Assembly (NCBI GenBank): GCA_903918675.1
Contig: CAIXFE010000069.1
Location: 1 to 49,022 of the forward strand
From: an uncultured bacterium
Lineage (GTDB): Bacteria > Patescibacteriota > Gracilibacteria > Absconditabacterales > Absconditicoccaceae
Length of the DNA stretch: 49,022 bases
Reading direction: 5' to 3'
Shown piece after piece: positions 24,429 to 34,407 of the stretch. The notes beneath the pieces were generated by a model. The model saw only the letters and a program-made list of their open reading frames with translations, searched no databases and was not told the origin of the DNA. The translations under genes and the position numbers were made by a program. The first letter of the stretch is position 1. Each line of letters opens with the position of its first letter.

Positions 24429-26285
24429 ATGAGAATATCGATTTGATTTTCTGGGGCGGCAGGAAGCGGCGTCAATACTTCTGGTATGCTCCTTGGGCAA
24501 TTGCTTGCGCAGAAAGGGTACTGTGTCTTGGGCGATAAGGAATATGCTTCTATCATCAAGGGAGATAATAATGATTTCTTTCTGTATATCTCTGATGATA
24601 AACCATTTATTACTCATAGCATTGATCATTTTTTCCCATTTGATGAATACTCTGTGACCAAAAATTCTAAACTCTATGACCTCAAAGCAATATATCCCAT
24701 CAAAGATGCAAGTGTAAAATATAAGAATGTATTCTTTTTCTGAGCTTCACTTAAATTATTGGGTATTGCACGTGAAGAATGAGAAAAGCTCTTAGCAAGC
24801 CAATTTTCTGGCGATATCCTGACGACGAATGTGACCTGTCTGAGTCAGTGATATGAATATTTCGAGAAAGCTACATATGATCTCTCCCAAAATATTTGAA
24901 CGGAAAAGAAATTTATGTTCTGAAATGAAATGATCTGAACGTGAGCGATTGCATCTGGTCTGGACTTCTATTCCGCGTATCCAATGACTCCAGCATCATC
25001 GTTGATCGAAGTAATAATGGAAGGATTTCAGAAGATAAATAAACAGATGATGCCCGATGATAAAAGTAATCATCCGACATCCGCCGCACAATCTTCTGGA
25101 ATCTTTTTCCAATGAGAGGATGAAATAGCAGTCAGTATCGCTATGCTGGGTGCGAAGTTTGCAGGGAAGAGAGCCGCTTGTGGGACGAGTGGCGGATGAT
25201 TCGCACTGATGACAGAAAGCATCGCATTTTCCAATCAAGCAGAAATTGGCTGAGTGTACATTCTTTCTCAGCGTGATGGACCAAGTACTGGAACTCCCAC
25301 GTATACAGGACAGGCAGACTTGAATTACGCATTAAATGCTTCGTTTGGAGATACCTTTCCTATCGTGCTTGCGCCTTCGACTTTCGAAGATTCTTATACC
25401 TTAATTGGAAAGGCACTGAATCGATCTGAGCAATATCAGCACCCCGTCATTTACTTGATCGATAAGCAAATTTCGGAATGATATTTATCTATTGATACCA
25501 AGGGATTAGTAGCGGAGAAAATAAATAGTGGAAAATCGCCAAAAATAGACAAAAATAGCCAAAAGTTGTTGGGCGATTATAAAAGATATGCTGATGAGAA
25601 AGACGGCATTTCTCCTTATGTCATGCCTGGGACGGAAAATGGAGAATTTATCGCGACCTCATACGAACATGATGAATACGGTGCGACGAACGAAGATCCG
25701 ATCATCAAAAAACAACAGCAAGATAAAAGATTTAGAAAACTAGAAACTTTTGTATCACAGGAGTTTAGCAAAGATTTTTATGGATATGAAATTGTCAATC
25801 CTGATGCGAAGAAATTCTTCGTTACGTATGGAGTAAATCGTTATGTGCTTGAGGACTTTATGAGGCTGAAAGATCTGAAAAAATCCTGAAAGATCTGAAA
25901 AGGTGTAGCACAAAGCTGAGAAATCGTCTGAGAAATCTGAAAAGATGGTATGAAAAAGTCGGTCTGAGGGGATTTGTCAGATATGTCAGATGCTTCCTCA
26001 GATACTTCAGTTGCCTCCTCAGATTTTTCAGACAATTCTTCAGATTTTTGATTAATTATCATTAAAGTATTTCAACCATTTGATATGAGATTAAAGAAAT
26101 TTTTAGATGAGAAGAATAAGCAGATAGAGCAATTAATATTTGTGGAAATGAATTACAGTGGGCAGATGGAGGAGCGAGTGACGAATAAGTGTCGATTGCA
26201 TGATAAGAAACGAGAAGGGAAAGTAAGTCATTATAGGAAGTATACGTTATATCCGATATTTTTAGAAGAAATTGATAATTGATAA
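24429..26285 (+). CDS. korA: 2-oxoacid:ferredoxin oxidoreductase alpha subunit (gamma-alpha fused, KorA-like), with in-frame low-complexity insertion
   Basis: MRISIGFSGAAGSGVNTSGMLLGQLLAQKGY...'IGTGAIASGLDFYSAYPMTPASSLIE', 'GTSGGGFALMTE', 'GPSTGTPTYTGQADL', C-term 'VEMNYSGQMEE'; 618 aa, TAA stop. Confidence 0.88.
25885..26055. repeat. Word-repeat inverted element inside korA coding region
   Basis: Left TCTGAAA/TCTGAGAAA words, right CCTCAGAT/TTCAGA words (reverse complement); translated as GKIGKGVAQSGEIVGEIGKDGMKKSVGGDLSDMSDASSDTSVASSDFSDNSSDF. Confidence 0.8.
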
Positions 26286-26360
26286 TTTATAATTGATAAT
26301 GGCGGAAGTTTTGTGTGTCTCCTGTTTCACGTGTAATGAATTGATAATTGATACTTTCGG
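26268..26360. repeat. Word-repeat arm (ATTGATAA/TTATAATT), left flank of four-helix-bundle gene
   Basis: attgataattgataatttataattgataatggcgg ... aattgataattgatac. Confidence 0.75.
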
Positions 26361-26387
26361 GAGTCTTTTACTTCTTATTTGAGGTGA

Positions 26388-26738
26388 ATGGAACATGATA
26401 TCTTAAAAAGGTCCTTAAAGTTTTGAATCGCAATTTCTAAATATTATCTATCATTGAAAGATAAGAAATATTTCGAGGTGGCTTCTCAGATATTCAAGAG
26501 TTGAACTAGTATTTGAGCTAATATTCGTGAGGCACAGTGAGGTCAAAGCAGGAAAGACTTTGTAAACAAAATGAGTATCTCCCTAAAAGAAGCGTATGAG
26601 ACATTATACCGACTTGAAATTCTCTCTGAATGATTTGATGAGAACGTGACTGTAATCAAAGATGAATGTGAACAATTAGTAAAAATTCTTACTGCTATAG
26701 TGAAAAATACCAAAGAAAATGATAAGTTTTATACATAA
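26388..26738 (+). CDS. Four-helix-bundle protein (23S rRNA-intervening-sequence family, PF05635-like)
   Basis: MEHDILKRSLKFGIAISKYYLSLKDKKYFEVASQIFKSGTSIGANIREAQGGQSRKDFVNKMSISLKEAYETLYRLEIL...; SGTSIGANIREAQ signature with UGA=Gly; stop TAA. Confidence 0.92.
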
Positions 26739-26744
26739 AAAACA

Positions 26745-26790
26745 CCATAATTATAAATTATCCATTATAAATTATACATTCCATGATTTC
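26745..26790. repeat. Inverted word-repeat arm, right flank of four-helix-bundle gene
   Basis: aattataaattatccattataaattatacatt, reverse complement of the TATAATT words on the left. Confidence 0.65.
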
Positions 26791-26827
26791 AATTCGCTCA
26801 ATATTTAAATCCTAAAAATTACTAGCA

Positions 26828-27430
26828 ATGAGAACTAATCTAACCAAAATCCAACGATGTCCTTGATGTGGAAATTATTTAATTCATGTGGCGATCAAAA
26901 ATGCGATCAAGCAATTAAATATTCCCAAGCATAAACTTGTGGTCATCTCTGGTATCGGCTGTGCAAGTAAGATGAGCCAGTATATCGATAGTTATGGTTG
27001 CGAAGTATTGCATGGGAGAGCCTTGCCTTTCGCGACAGGAATAAAATTATCCAATGATGATTTGACTGTGATCGTCTATGGTGGTGATGGAGATGGATAT
27101 GGAATCTGATTAGGCCATTTTCTCCATTCGTGTAGAAGAAATATAAATCTGACATACATCGTCGCAAATAATGAAAACTACGGATTGACTACAGGGCAAG
27201 CGTCTCCGACGACTCCATTGCACGTGAAGACAAGATCCACTCCTGCAGGGAATGAAGTATTGCCTTTTGATCCCAATGGATTAGCGAAGTCTGCTGGATG
27301 TGCATATTCTGTGCGCGTAGTCGATAAAGATTTGCCGCTTCTGACGCAAGCAATTGTCGATGGAATTCAACATGAATGATTCTCTCATATTGATGTCGAT
27401 CAGCAATGTCCATCACGAAGGAGATGGTAA
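26828..27430 (+). CDS. korB: 2-oxoacid:ferredoxin oxidoreductase beta subunit (KorB-like), apparently C-terminally truncated (200 aa)
   Basis: MRTNLTKIQRCPGCGNYLIHVAIKNAIKQL...'SGIGCASKMSQY', 'GRALPFATGIK', '[47 protein letters not shown]'; TAA. Confidence 0.85.
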
Positions 27431-27576
27431 TTCCCGGCATGCCGGGGGATTGAGAGATTGAGTCCCACGCCCAATGATATGTAGAGACGCATTGCATGCG
27501 TCTCATTTTGAAAATATTTTAAAAATTCGGCGTGGGCAGTGGAGGATTAAGCTTGCCCGCCTCGGGAGGGAGATGG
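27428..27576. mobile_element. 149-bp GC-rich palindromic insertion (MITE-like) at korB 3' end
   Basis: Bounded by direct repeat GGAGATGG (27420-27427 and 27569-27576); contains CCCGGCATGCCGGG, CCCACGCC...GGCGTGGG and GAGACGCATTGCATGCGTCTC. Confidence 0.5.
27480..27505. repeat. Palindromic repeat GTAGAGACGCATTGCATGCGTCTC, copy 1
   Basis: Reverse-complement copy (AGACGCATGCAATGCGTCTCTAC) at ~27722-27746. Confidence 0.85.
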
Positions 27577-27721
27577 AGATATTGAAATTTGGAAATGAAC
27601 CATCTTAAGTTGTATTTTCGAGAAAATTTTGTATCTAAAACCGCTTTTTTCTTTTCTTGAAAACAGTACGGGTTTTATTACACTAAGTCGATACCACACC
27701 ATCGATATGCTATGCTCCGTT

Positions 27722-27746
27722 TAGACGCATGCAATGCGTCTCTACA
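27722..27746. repeat. Palindromic repeat AGACGCATGCAATGCGTCTCTAC, copy 2 (inverted)
   Basis: Inverted relative to copy 1. Confidence 0.85.
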
Positions 27747-27792
27747 AAAGTTGTGGTGTGAATTCTTCCGCTTTAACCTATTAACCGATCCC

Positions 27793-29019
27793 ATGTTTAA
27801 AATATCCTATTCGCCAAATCTCAAATGAGAAGTCATGATTTCATGAAGCAAAAATGCTGCGCTCCCTATCGTCGTAGCTAATTATTGCATTGATAATCAG
27901 GTGAAACTCATCAACAAACCAGACATCAAAGATATCACGTCCATGGAAACGCTAGCGCAAACCGCGATCCAGAAATCAGAAAAATATTTTGATCTAACGG
28001 ACGATCTCGCCAAAAAGTTTAGAGCTTCGATTTTGTTGATCCCATTCTGACTTATTAAATACGGGAAAGTAAAATTTGTCGGCAGTGGCGGCTGCAATAT
28101 CGGCAAGAGGCCATTGGATACTTTTGATGATGCACTGAGACAAGCAGGGATCAAGATGACGAACGGAGAATTTAAAACATATGAAGTGGTGGCGAAGCCC
28201 AAGAAAAATATTATGATGCAGGAATTTTCTGTCACTGCGATAGAAGCTTTGCTTACCTATCTGGCTTTCGCCAAAGGTGTCGATTACCCTATCAATGTCT
28301 ATCAGATCGCTATCGAGCCGCATGTAAGGAATCTCATCGATTTCCTCAATAATGCAGGAGCAGATATTTCCCTCAATGTAGACCATAGCATCGTTATCAA
28401 TGCAGGGGATCATAAAATTAAAGAGAAAGAATTTGCGATTATTTCTGATTATATCGAGGCGGGAACGTATTTCGCTATCGGTGCTGGCGCGGATAATTCA
28501 GAGCTCATCATCAAATGATGTCATGTAGATGAATTGTCTTCTCTCTATGGTATCGCTACCAAGATCGGAATAGATTTCAAAATTATAGATAAACACACGA
28601 TCAGAGTCTCTTCAGCGAATAAGAAACATTATAAGGCTACGAAGCTAGAGACTAGAATTTATCCTGGATTTCCCACGGATTTACAGTCCATCTTCGGGAC
28701 CCTTTTGACGCAGGCGGATGGAGTTTCCAAGATTTTTGAAACCTTGTATGAGGGCAGGTTTGGATATCTTGCTGAGTTGCAAAACCTCTGAGCAAATATA
28801 GAGATCCTCAATCCTCATGGCGCTATTGTGATCGGTCCGTGTTGTCTTAAGGGTTGATATGTCGCTACTACCGATCTGAGATGTGGAGGAGCGATGGTAC
28901 TTGCTGGTATCATGGCCAAAGGAGCAACATTCATTACCAATGAGGATATTATCGCGAGGGGATATGATAATATTGTTTCCAAATTGAAAGCGATCGGAGT
29001 GAATATCGAAATCGTTTAA
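27793..29019 (+). CDS. murA: UDP-N-acetylglucosamine 1-carboxyvinyltransferase
   Basis: MFKISYSPNLKGEVMISGSKNAALPIVVANYC...'GGCNIGKRPLDTF' active-site Cys loop, 'YPGFPTDLQ', 'TDLRCGGAMVLAG'; stop TAA. Confidence 0.93.
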
Positions 29020-29021
29020 AA

Positions 29022-29143
29022 ATTGTTGGAGGTTTTAAGTGTTGTGTTTTAAGTTTTGGAAGTCTTTGTATTCTCATAGCAGCCTCTTAAATAGCATTAT
29101 TGTGCCTAACTTAAAACTTATAACCTAAAACTTCCAACAACAT
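29022..29143. repeat. Inverted word-repeat hairpin (GTTTTAAGT / ACTTAAAAC)
   Basis: ttgttggaggttttaagt..ttttaagttttggaag vs cttaaaacttataacctaaaacttccaacaac. Confidence 0.8.
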
Positions 29144-29166
29144 TTTATTCTATTATCCTTTTTCCT

Positions 29167-30186
29167 ATGAGAAAATTAGTAGTATTAACTATGAGTGTAA
29201 TTGCGCTTGGATGTATTAATGCAACTTTAGCAGGTGGTGGTACAATTACGGTAGGTAGCTCTGATGGTAAGCTTGTAAGCTCGGACTACATGCCGCCTAT
29301 TTCTACGGCAGTGAACTATGTATTTGATGCGACAGGAGTCAAAAATCTGATCACACAAAAGAATACTTTGTATCAGGTAAATTGTAATGCGGCGGCCATC
29401 CTCAAGTCACTTGGATTTGGCAGTGCATCTTCGAGCATATTTTCCCTCTGATTGCAGAATGGAAATTTTGAATATAATTTCGATTTCAAAAATTGCGCAT
29501 TGCAAGGGACGAGAGTAGACGCTAATTATAATTACACCAAATCGCTCAATGATGATCAAGCACTGGCATTTGCAGCTACCTTTATGCAAAATACTTTTCT
29601 CAAAGATAAAGCCTTTTATAAATTTGGTAAACCATTCATCTTATATAGAAATAGCAATGGTCCTATCTATCCTCTTATGAAATGAGGCGCGACGCCAGTA
29701 AATGTGACAGCAGCTTCAGACATCGAGATAGATCCTACGGATACCGGAGGCAATGTGGTCCCAGAATATACTTCCTACACGATCATGTATCCGTACCTGA
29801 TTGATGGACAGGAAGTTTGGCAACAATATGGGACAAGGGCTGGCATGACTTTGGATGTCTCTGCCGACGGTGTAATAAGTGTCTCTGCGATGTTGTTACC
29901 CTTCAAGTGAGCTACGAGGACTTCAGCTAAATTGTCCGGTGATGATGCAATAAGGATTCTTAGTAATTGAGGAAATTCTCCTTTCTACGCACAGACAAAT
30001 ACTCCTATCAAGTTTGCCGCTCCACAAAAAGTATGGGTACTCTTCACCCTCTGGAAAGATAATAAAAGTTACCTGTATCTCTCTTCTGGTATCGGGCTTA
30101 AATCTAATGCTATCCTAGATCAATATGCTCAGCAACCTTATACGATGATCCTCTCTGACTATAAAATCGGCAATATAGCACAATAA
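29167..30186 (+). CDS. Secreted hypothetical protein
   Basis: MRKLVVLTMSVIALGCINATLAGGGTITVGSS... signal peptide; 339 aa; stop TAA. Confidence 0.75.
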
Positions 30187-30258
30187 AAATTTACGAATAT
30201 TCGAATGTACAAATAACCCAAACAATTCCCAAATTTAGAAATTCATTAATATTCGATA

Positions 30259-31437
30259 GTGAGTGGTTTATTTATGTATAAAAAAATGAAACGTATTAAG
30301 CGAATTGCATTATTCACACTCTTCCTAGATACATTAGGGCTCACAATTATTATTCCGGTCTTACCAAACTTAGTGATGTATTATCATACGAGTTATTTTA
30401 TGATATCTCTGGGAGTGACCTTATATTCTCTATTTGCGTTGGTTTCTACGCCGATCTTGGGAGCATTGTCCGATAAATTTGGTAGGAAACCTATCTTATC
30501 TGTGTCAGTCTTTTCTAGTCTGCTGAGCTTCATCATTTTGCGAATCTCTTGAAATGTCTGGATCTATTTGATTGCGAGGATAGTGAACGGTCTCGCTGGA
30601 GGTAACGTGAGTTCTATCCAATCTATCTTGAGTGATGTCTCAGTAGATCAGAAAGAACGTACCAATAACTTCTGACTTTTCTGAGCGATATTTGGTATAG
30701 GGTTTATCGTCGGTCCTGCGATAGGAGCACTGCTCTTGTCTTTTGGGACCAAAATGCCGTTTATCATCAGTTCTATTCTTTGTGCTATCAATCTCCTCTT
30801 GATCATCTTCGGACTGCCTGAAACCAATAAATTTCTCAACACCCTGAAAAAGATCAAGATCAATATCATCTCTATTTTCAAAGATATGTTTGTCTCCAAA
30901 GAGAAAAAATATTATCTGGTCTTCTTGATTGTCAATCTCGCTATCTTTATTTACCAGATGTCATTTACCTTATATCTCAATCAGAGGTTTGGACTTTCTG
31001 GGACGACGAGTGGCTATATCCTAGCACTATTTGGGCTCATCATGGCGATCAATCAATGATTTCTCCTCAAGTCTTTTTGGCTCAAAAGATATTCCAATCA
31101 GATGCTTACGTCGATAAGTCTCATCTGAATGGTGCTATGTTATGGCTGAGCCTTTTTCTTCAATCAGCTCCGGGCAATCATTGTCCTCGTGGCATTGAGT
31201 GGATTATTTCAATGAATTTTCCGTCCAGTGTTTCAAAATCTGATCTTATGAACCAATAAAGATATCTGACTGATCAACGGCAATATGTCTGCTATCTTAA
31301 ATCTCGCAAATATTTTCTGACCGCTATTTGGCGGATATCTCATCGATATGGGTATTTCTCCTTTTGGCGCAGTAGCTGCATTGCTTATCATTGCATACAT
31401 TTATGCGAAGAAATATCTCCATCAGTGTGTGGCCTAA
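30259..31437 (+). CDS. MFS transporter (multidrug/tetracycline-efflux-like)
   Basis: 'FLDTLGLTIIIPVLPNL', 'GALSDKFGRKPIL', 'RIVNGLAGGNVSSIQSILSDV'; 12-TM-like; stop TAA. Confidence 0.88.
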
Positions 31438-31507
31438 TTGACTTGAATTTTCTCGTGAAGAAGTTAGATTCTAGAAGCTAGAGTCTAGATGCCAGATTCA
31501 CTTAACA

Positions 31508-31543
31508 CTCGAGCGAAGCGAAGTCCCGCAAAGCGGGGTAACA
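31508..31543. repeat. Dispersed 36-bp repeat CTCGAGCGAAGCGAAGTCCCGCAAAGCGGGGTAACA
   Basis: 35/36 match to the reverse complement of 44977-45012. Confidence 0.9.
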
Positions 31544-31567
31544 TTTAAAACTTAAAACTTCATTCCC

Positions 31568-32869
31568 ATGGTACTACGTCCAGGAGGATTTCCAGAGTAC
31601 AGTCCAGCTGAACAGCTGGTGTTTGACGAGGTCAGGAAAATTATTGAGACTCATTATAGTCAGTATGGCTACGCCCATATCCAGACACCTTCGGTAGAAG
31701 CAAATACGGTATTACTTGCAAAAAATTGAGAAGATGCAGGGAAACAGATTTTCTGATTGTATGGATTGGCTCAGGGAAATGAGGATACTAAAGACTATTC
31801 CTTGCACTTTGATCTGACCGTCCCTTTTGCGAGATATGTATTGGACTGGGAGAATGAATTGACTTTCCCTTTCAAGCGTTATCAAGTCCAAGCTTCTCGA
31901 AGAGGAGAGAGGAGTCAGAGAGGGAGGTTCAAAGAATTTCGACAAGCAGATATGGATGTGATTCGACAGGATGAAAAAGATCAAGATAAAGGGAAGAATT
32001 TGTATTATGACGCAGAATTGCTTTTTGTAGTAGCCAAAACACTGTGAGCTATCGTAGATAGATTTCTAGGTAAGAAAGCGTTTACCGTCCGTATGAATAA
32101 TAGGTATTTGCTCTCTTGATTCTTTTCTCAGTTTGATGAAAAGGTCATTCCTGCACTCTATAGTCTGCTGGATAGATATTATAAAATATCCTTTGATGAT
32201 TTTGTTGCGCAGCTCAAGGAACTTGTGTCTGATCAAGATGCGGGAAAAATTATTTCCTTTGTGAAGATGTCTTTTGCTGATCTCCCCTCTGATCTCGTCG
32301 ATAATGATAGCTATCGTAGATGATATGCTGAATTACAGGAAGTTATGCAACATGTACAGGCATTAAATCTCGACTCCAAGTATTCCATCGTCCGAGACCC
32401 TTGTATCATTAGATGACTTGATTATTACACTGGAACGGTGTATGAGGCGTATTTTTATGATGATATGGGACTAGGGAGTATCAGTGGATGATGAAGATAT
32501 GAGAATCTGACGGGATATATCAATCCCAAGAAAAATAATTATTCATGAGTAGGAGGCACCATATGACTTTCCAGAATTGTCTATCTTATCTTGGAAAAAA
32601 TGAAGCCTGAAAATACCACAGCGATTGATTATCTTTTTGTCCATTTTGCTGAAACTACTCAAGAAACATTAGCACTATTGCAGACCTATGTCGAACAAGG
32701 CAAAACTGTGGAATATTATCCTTCCGCTGAAAAACTAGGGAAGCAATTTACCTATGCAGACAAGAAGTGAATCCCTAATGTGGTGATCTTAGGTGAATGA
32801 GAGCTGAAAGAGAAAATATATAAAGTGAAAAATATGAAGACAGGGGAGGAGAGTACAGCGAAGCTGTAA
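31568..32869 (+). CDS. hisS: Histidyl-tRNA synthetase
   Basis: 'DYSLHFDLTVPFARYV', 'FKRYQVQASRRGERSQRGRFKEFRQADMD', 'IIRGLDYYTGTVYE', 'SISGGGRYENLTG' (UGA in motif Gly); stop TAA. Confidence 0.95.
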
Positions 32870-32872
32870 TTG

Positions 32873-32964
32873 GAACGATGGGTGGTAGAACGATAGAACG
32901 ATGGGTGGTAGAACGATAGAACGATGGATGGTAGAACGATAGAATGATGGATGGTAGAACGATA
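32873..32964. repeat. Tandem repeat, 4 x 23 bp (GAACGATGGGTGGTAGAACGATA)
   Basis: Four contiguous 23-mers with few substitutions. Confidence 0.95.
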
Positions 32965-33027
32965 GAGAGTGGGAGCCCTCCAGAGGCGGGCGGGCGTGGG
33001 AAGATGAGGAAAATATATAAAATTGGC

Positions 33028-33055
33028 TTGACTTTATATGTAAAAAGAGTATGCT
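33028..33055 (+). promoter_or_regulatory. Promoter TTGACT-N16-TATGCT
   Basis: TTGACT 33028-33033, TATGCT 33050-33055, upstream of ATG 33091. Confidence 0.5.
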
Positions 33056-33090
33056 AAAGAAAATAACTTTTATATTTTCTTCCTTTAAAC

Positions 33091-33993
33091 ATGCTAATTC
33101 TTGCCCCAAATCTAAATCCAGCCCCTAGTGCTTCCATAGAAGTACCCAGCAAAGTAATAAACCTTTATCGTAAAGCAACCTCTTTTACCGATTCGGTGAA
33201 TGGGAAGTATGCCGATGTTATTAAGTATATTGATAGTCAATCAGAAGATGTTGAATATGATAATCATGGCGATAAAATAATCGTATCATGTGACGAAGGA
33301 GCACAACTTAAACTTAAGATAGCATACGGCGATGACAAGAGTTTTGAAATCTCAGATGGATGAGATAGAGTTCGAATAACCTACGTAGAAGGTAATTTGA
33401 AGAAAGAAAACGAACTCGATATTGAGATTGACATAAATAACATAAAAAATATTAAAGATCCTGCATATATGCACAGTAGGAAGTTTGGAAAATATATATC
33501 TCCGACAGCTGGGTATGAAGAAGAATCTAACTATTGTGAAACAGTTGAAGAGCAACAGAAGTTTCTTAATAACAAAGAAATAATCCCTGGTGGAAAATCA
33601 GTCTCTGAGACGATAGAAGGCCAGTTCGCTCTGCTAGAAGCAGTGTTGGATGGAATCAGACGCGAAAAAAATGAAAAATTCAGTACGGCAGATAAGGAGT
33701 TATTGGATACTTTGAGAAATACAGCACTAGAAGAAGTACTGCAAGATTTTTTTACTAAAGATAAAGTTCTTGTAGAAGATCAAGATATAATCAGGAAGGC
33801 ATTGATGAATGAACAAATAACCATGCACGAAAACAACATCTGTTACGTTGATCCTTATAACAGAGAGCCTCAGGATCCTAGATATGTCTTTCTTGGAAAT
33901 GTACTGAGGTATGACTCAAGCTACACAGAAAAAATAAGGAAAATAAGAGATGTTCTCCACCCAGAAGAAAATATAAAGTCGTATAGGAAATAA
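33091..33993 (+). CDS. Hypothetical protein
   Basis: 300-aa ORF MLILAPNLNPAPSASIEVPSKVINLYRKATSF... joined across one UGA; stop TAA. Confidence 0.75.
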
Positions 33994-34085
33994 TACATCT
34001 ATTAGTTTGATAATTTTTTTATAGAGATATTAGCTTTCAAGATCCCTTCTTTCAAGATGTTTGAGTACTTAATATACAGAGACAT

Positions 34086-34112
34086 GGCCTCCAATAAGGG
34101 GGCTTTTTGTTT
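34086..34112 (+). terminator. Rho-independent terminator
   Basis: GCCTCC-AATAA-GGGGGC followed by TTTTTGTTT. Confidence 0.65.
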
Positions 34113-34201
34113 GGAAGATGTTTTCTATACCGAACCGCTCTAGAAATCTGTAACCTTTTTGCTTAAATAGACCTTAAAGTTTCTAGAGCTTATCGGCATA
34201 A

Positions 34202-34250
34202 CTCAATCATCCAAAAAAACTGCGTTCTACTGGTTTTTTTGGCGGTTGAG
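34202..34250. other. Long hairpin CTCAATCATCCAAAAAAAC...GTTTTTTTGGCGGTTGAG
   Basis: 10-bp CCAAAAAAAC/GTTTTTTTGG stem plus outer CTCAAY/GTTGAG pairing. Confidence 0.65.
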
Positions 34251-34253
34251 TAT

Positions 34254-34310
34254 AAAGTCTAAGCTCTAAGCTCTAAACTCTAAGCTCTAAACTCTAAAAA
34301 CTAAGTTCTT
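34254..34310. repeat. Word-repeat arm (CTAAGCT/CTAAACT)
   Basis: taagctctaagctctaaactctaagctctaaactctaa; inverted words at 35538-35566 (cttagctcttagaccttagaac). Confidence 0.8.
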
Positions 34311-34407
34311 TTTTCTTGATTTTCTCTCGAAAGTATGTATATTTTTCTCGATGATGAACTCCCGCCGGAGGCGGGCAAGTTTACTTCTTAATCCTTAATT
34401 CAATCCG

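Noticed and set aside
26388-26738. Diversity-generating retroelement accessory (Avd) based on the four-helix-bundle fold
   Set aside because: No reverse transcriptase or template/variable repeat pair found nearby; the protein signature fits the 23S-IVS family better.
32789-33109. Minus-strand ORF with SFYHPSFYRSTIHRSIVLPP repeats as a gene
   Set aside because: It is just the reverse translation of the 4x23-bp tandem repeat and overlaps hisS.
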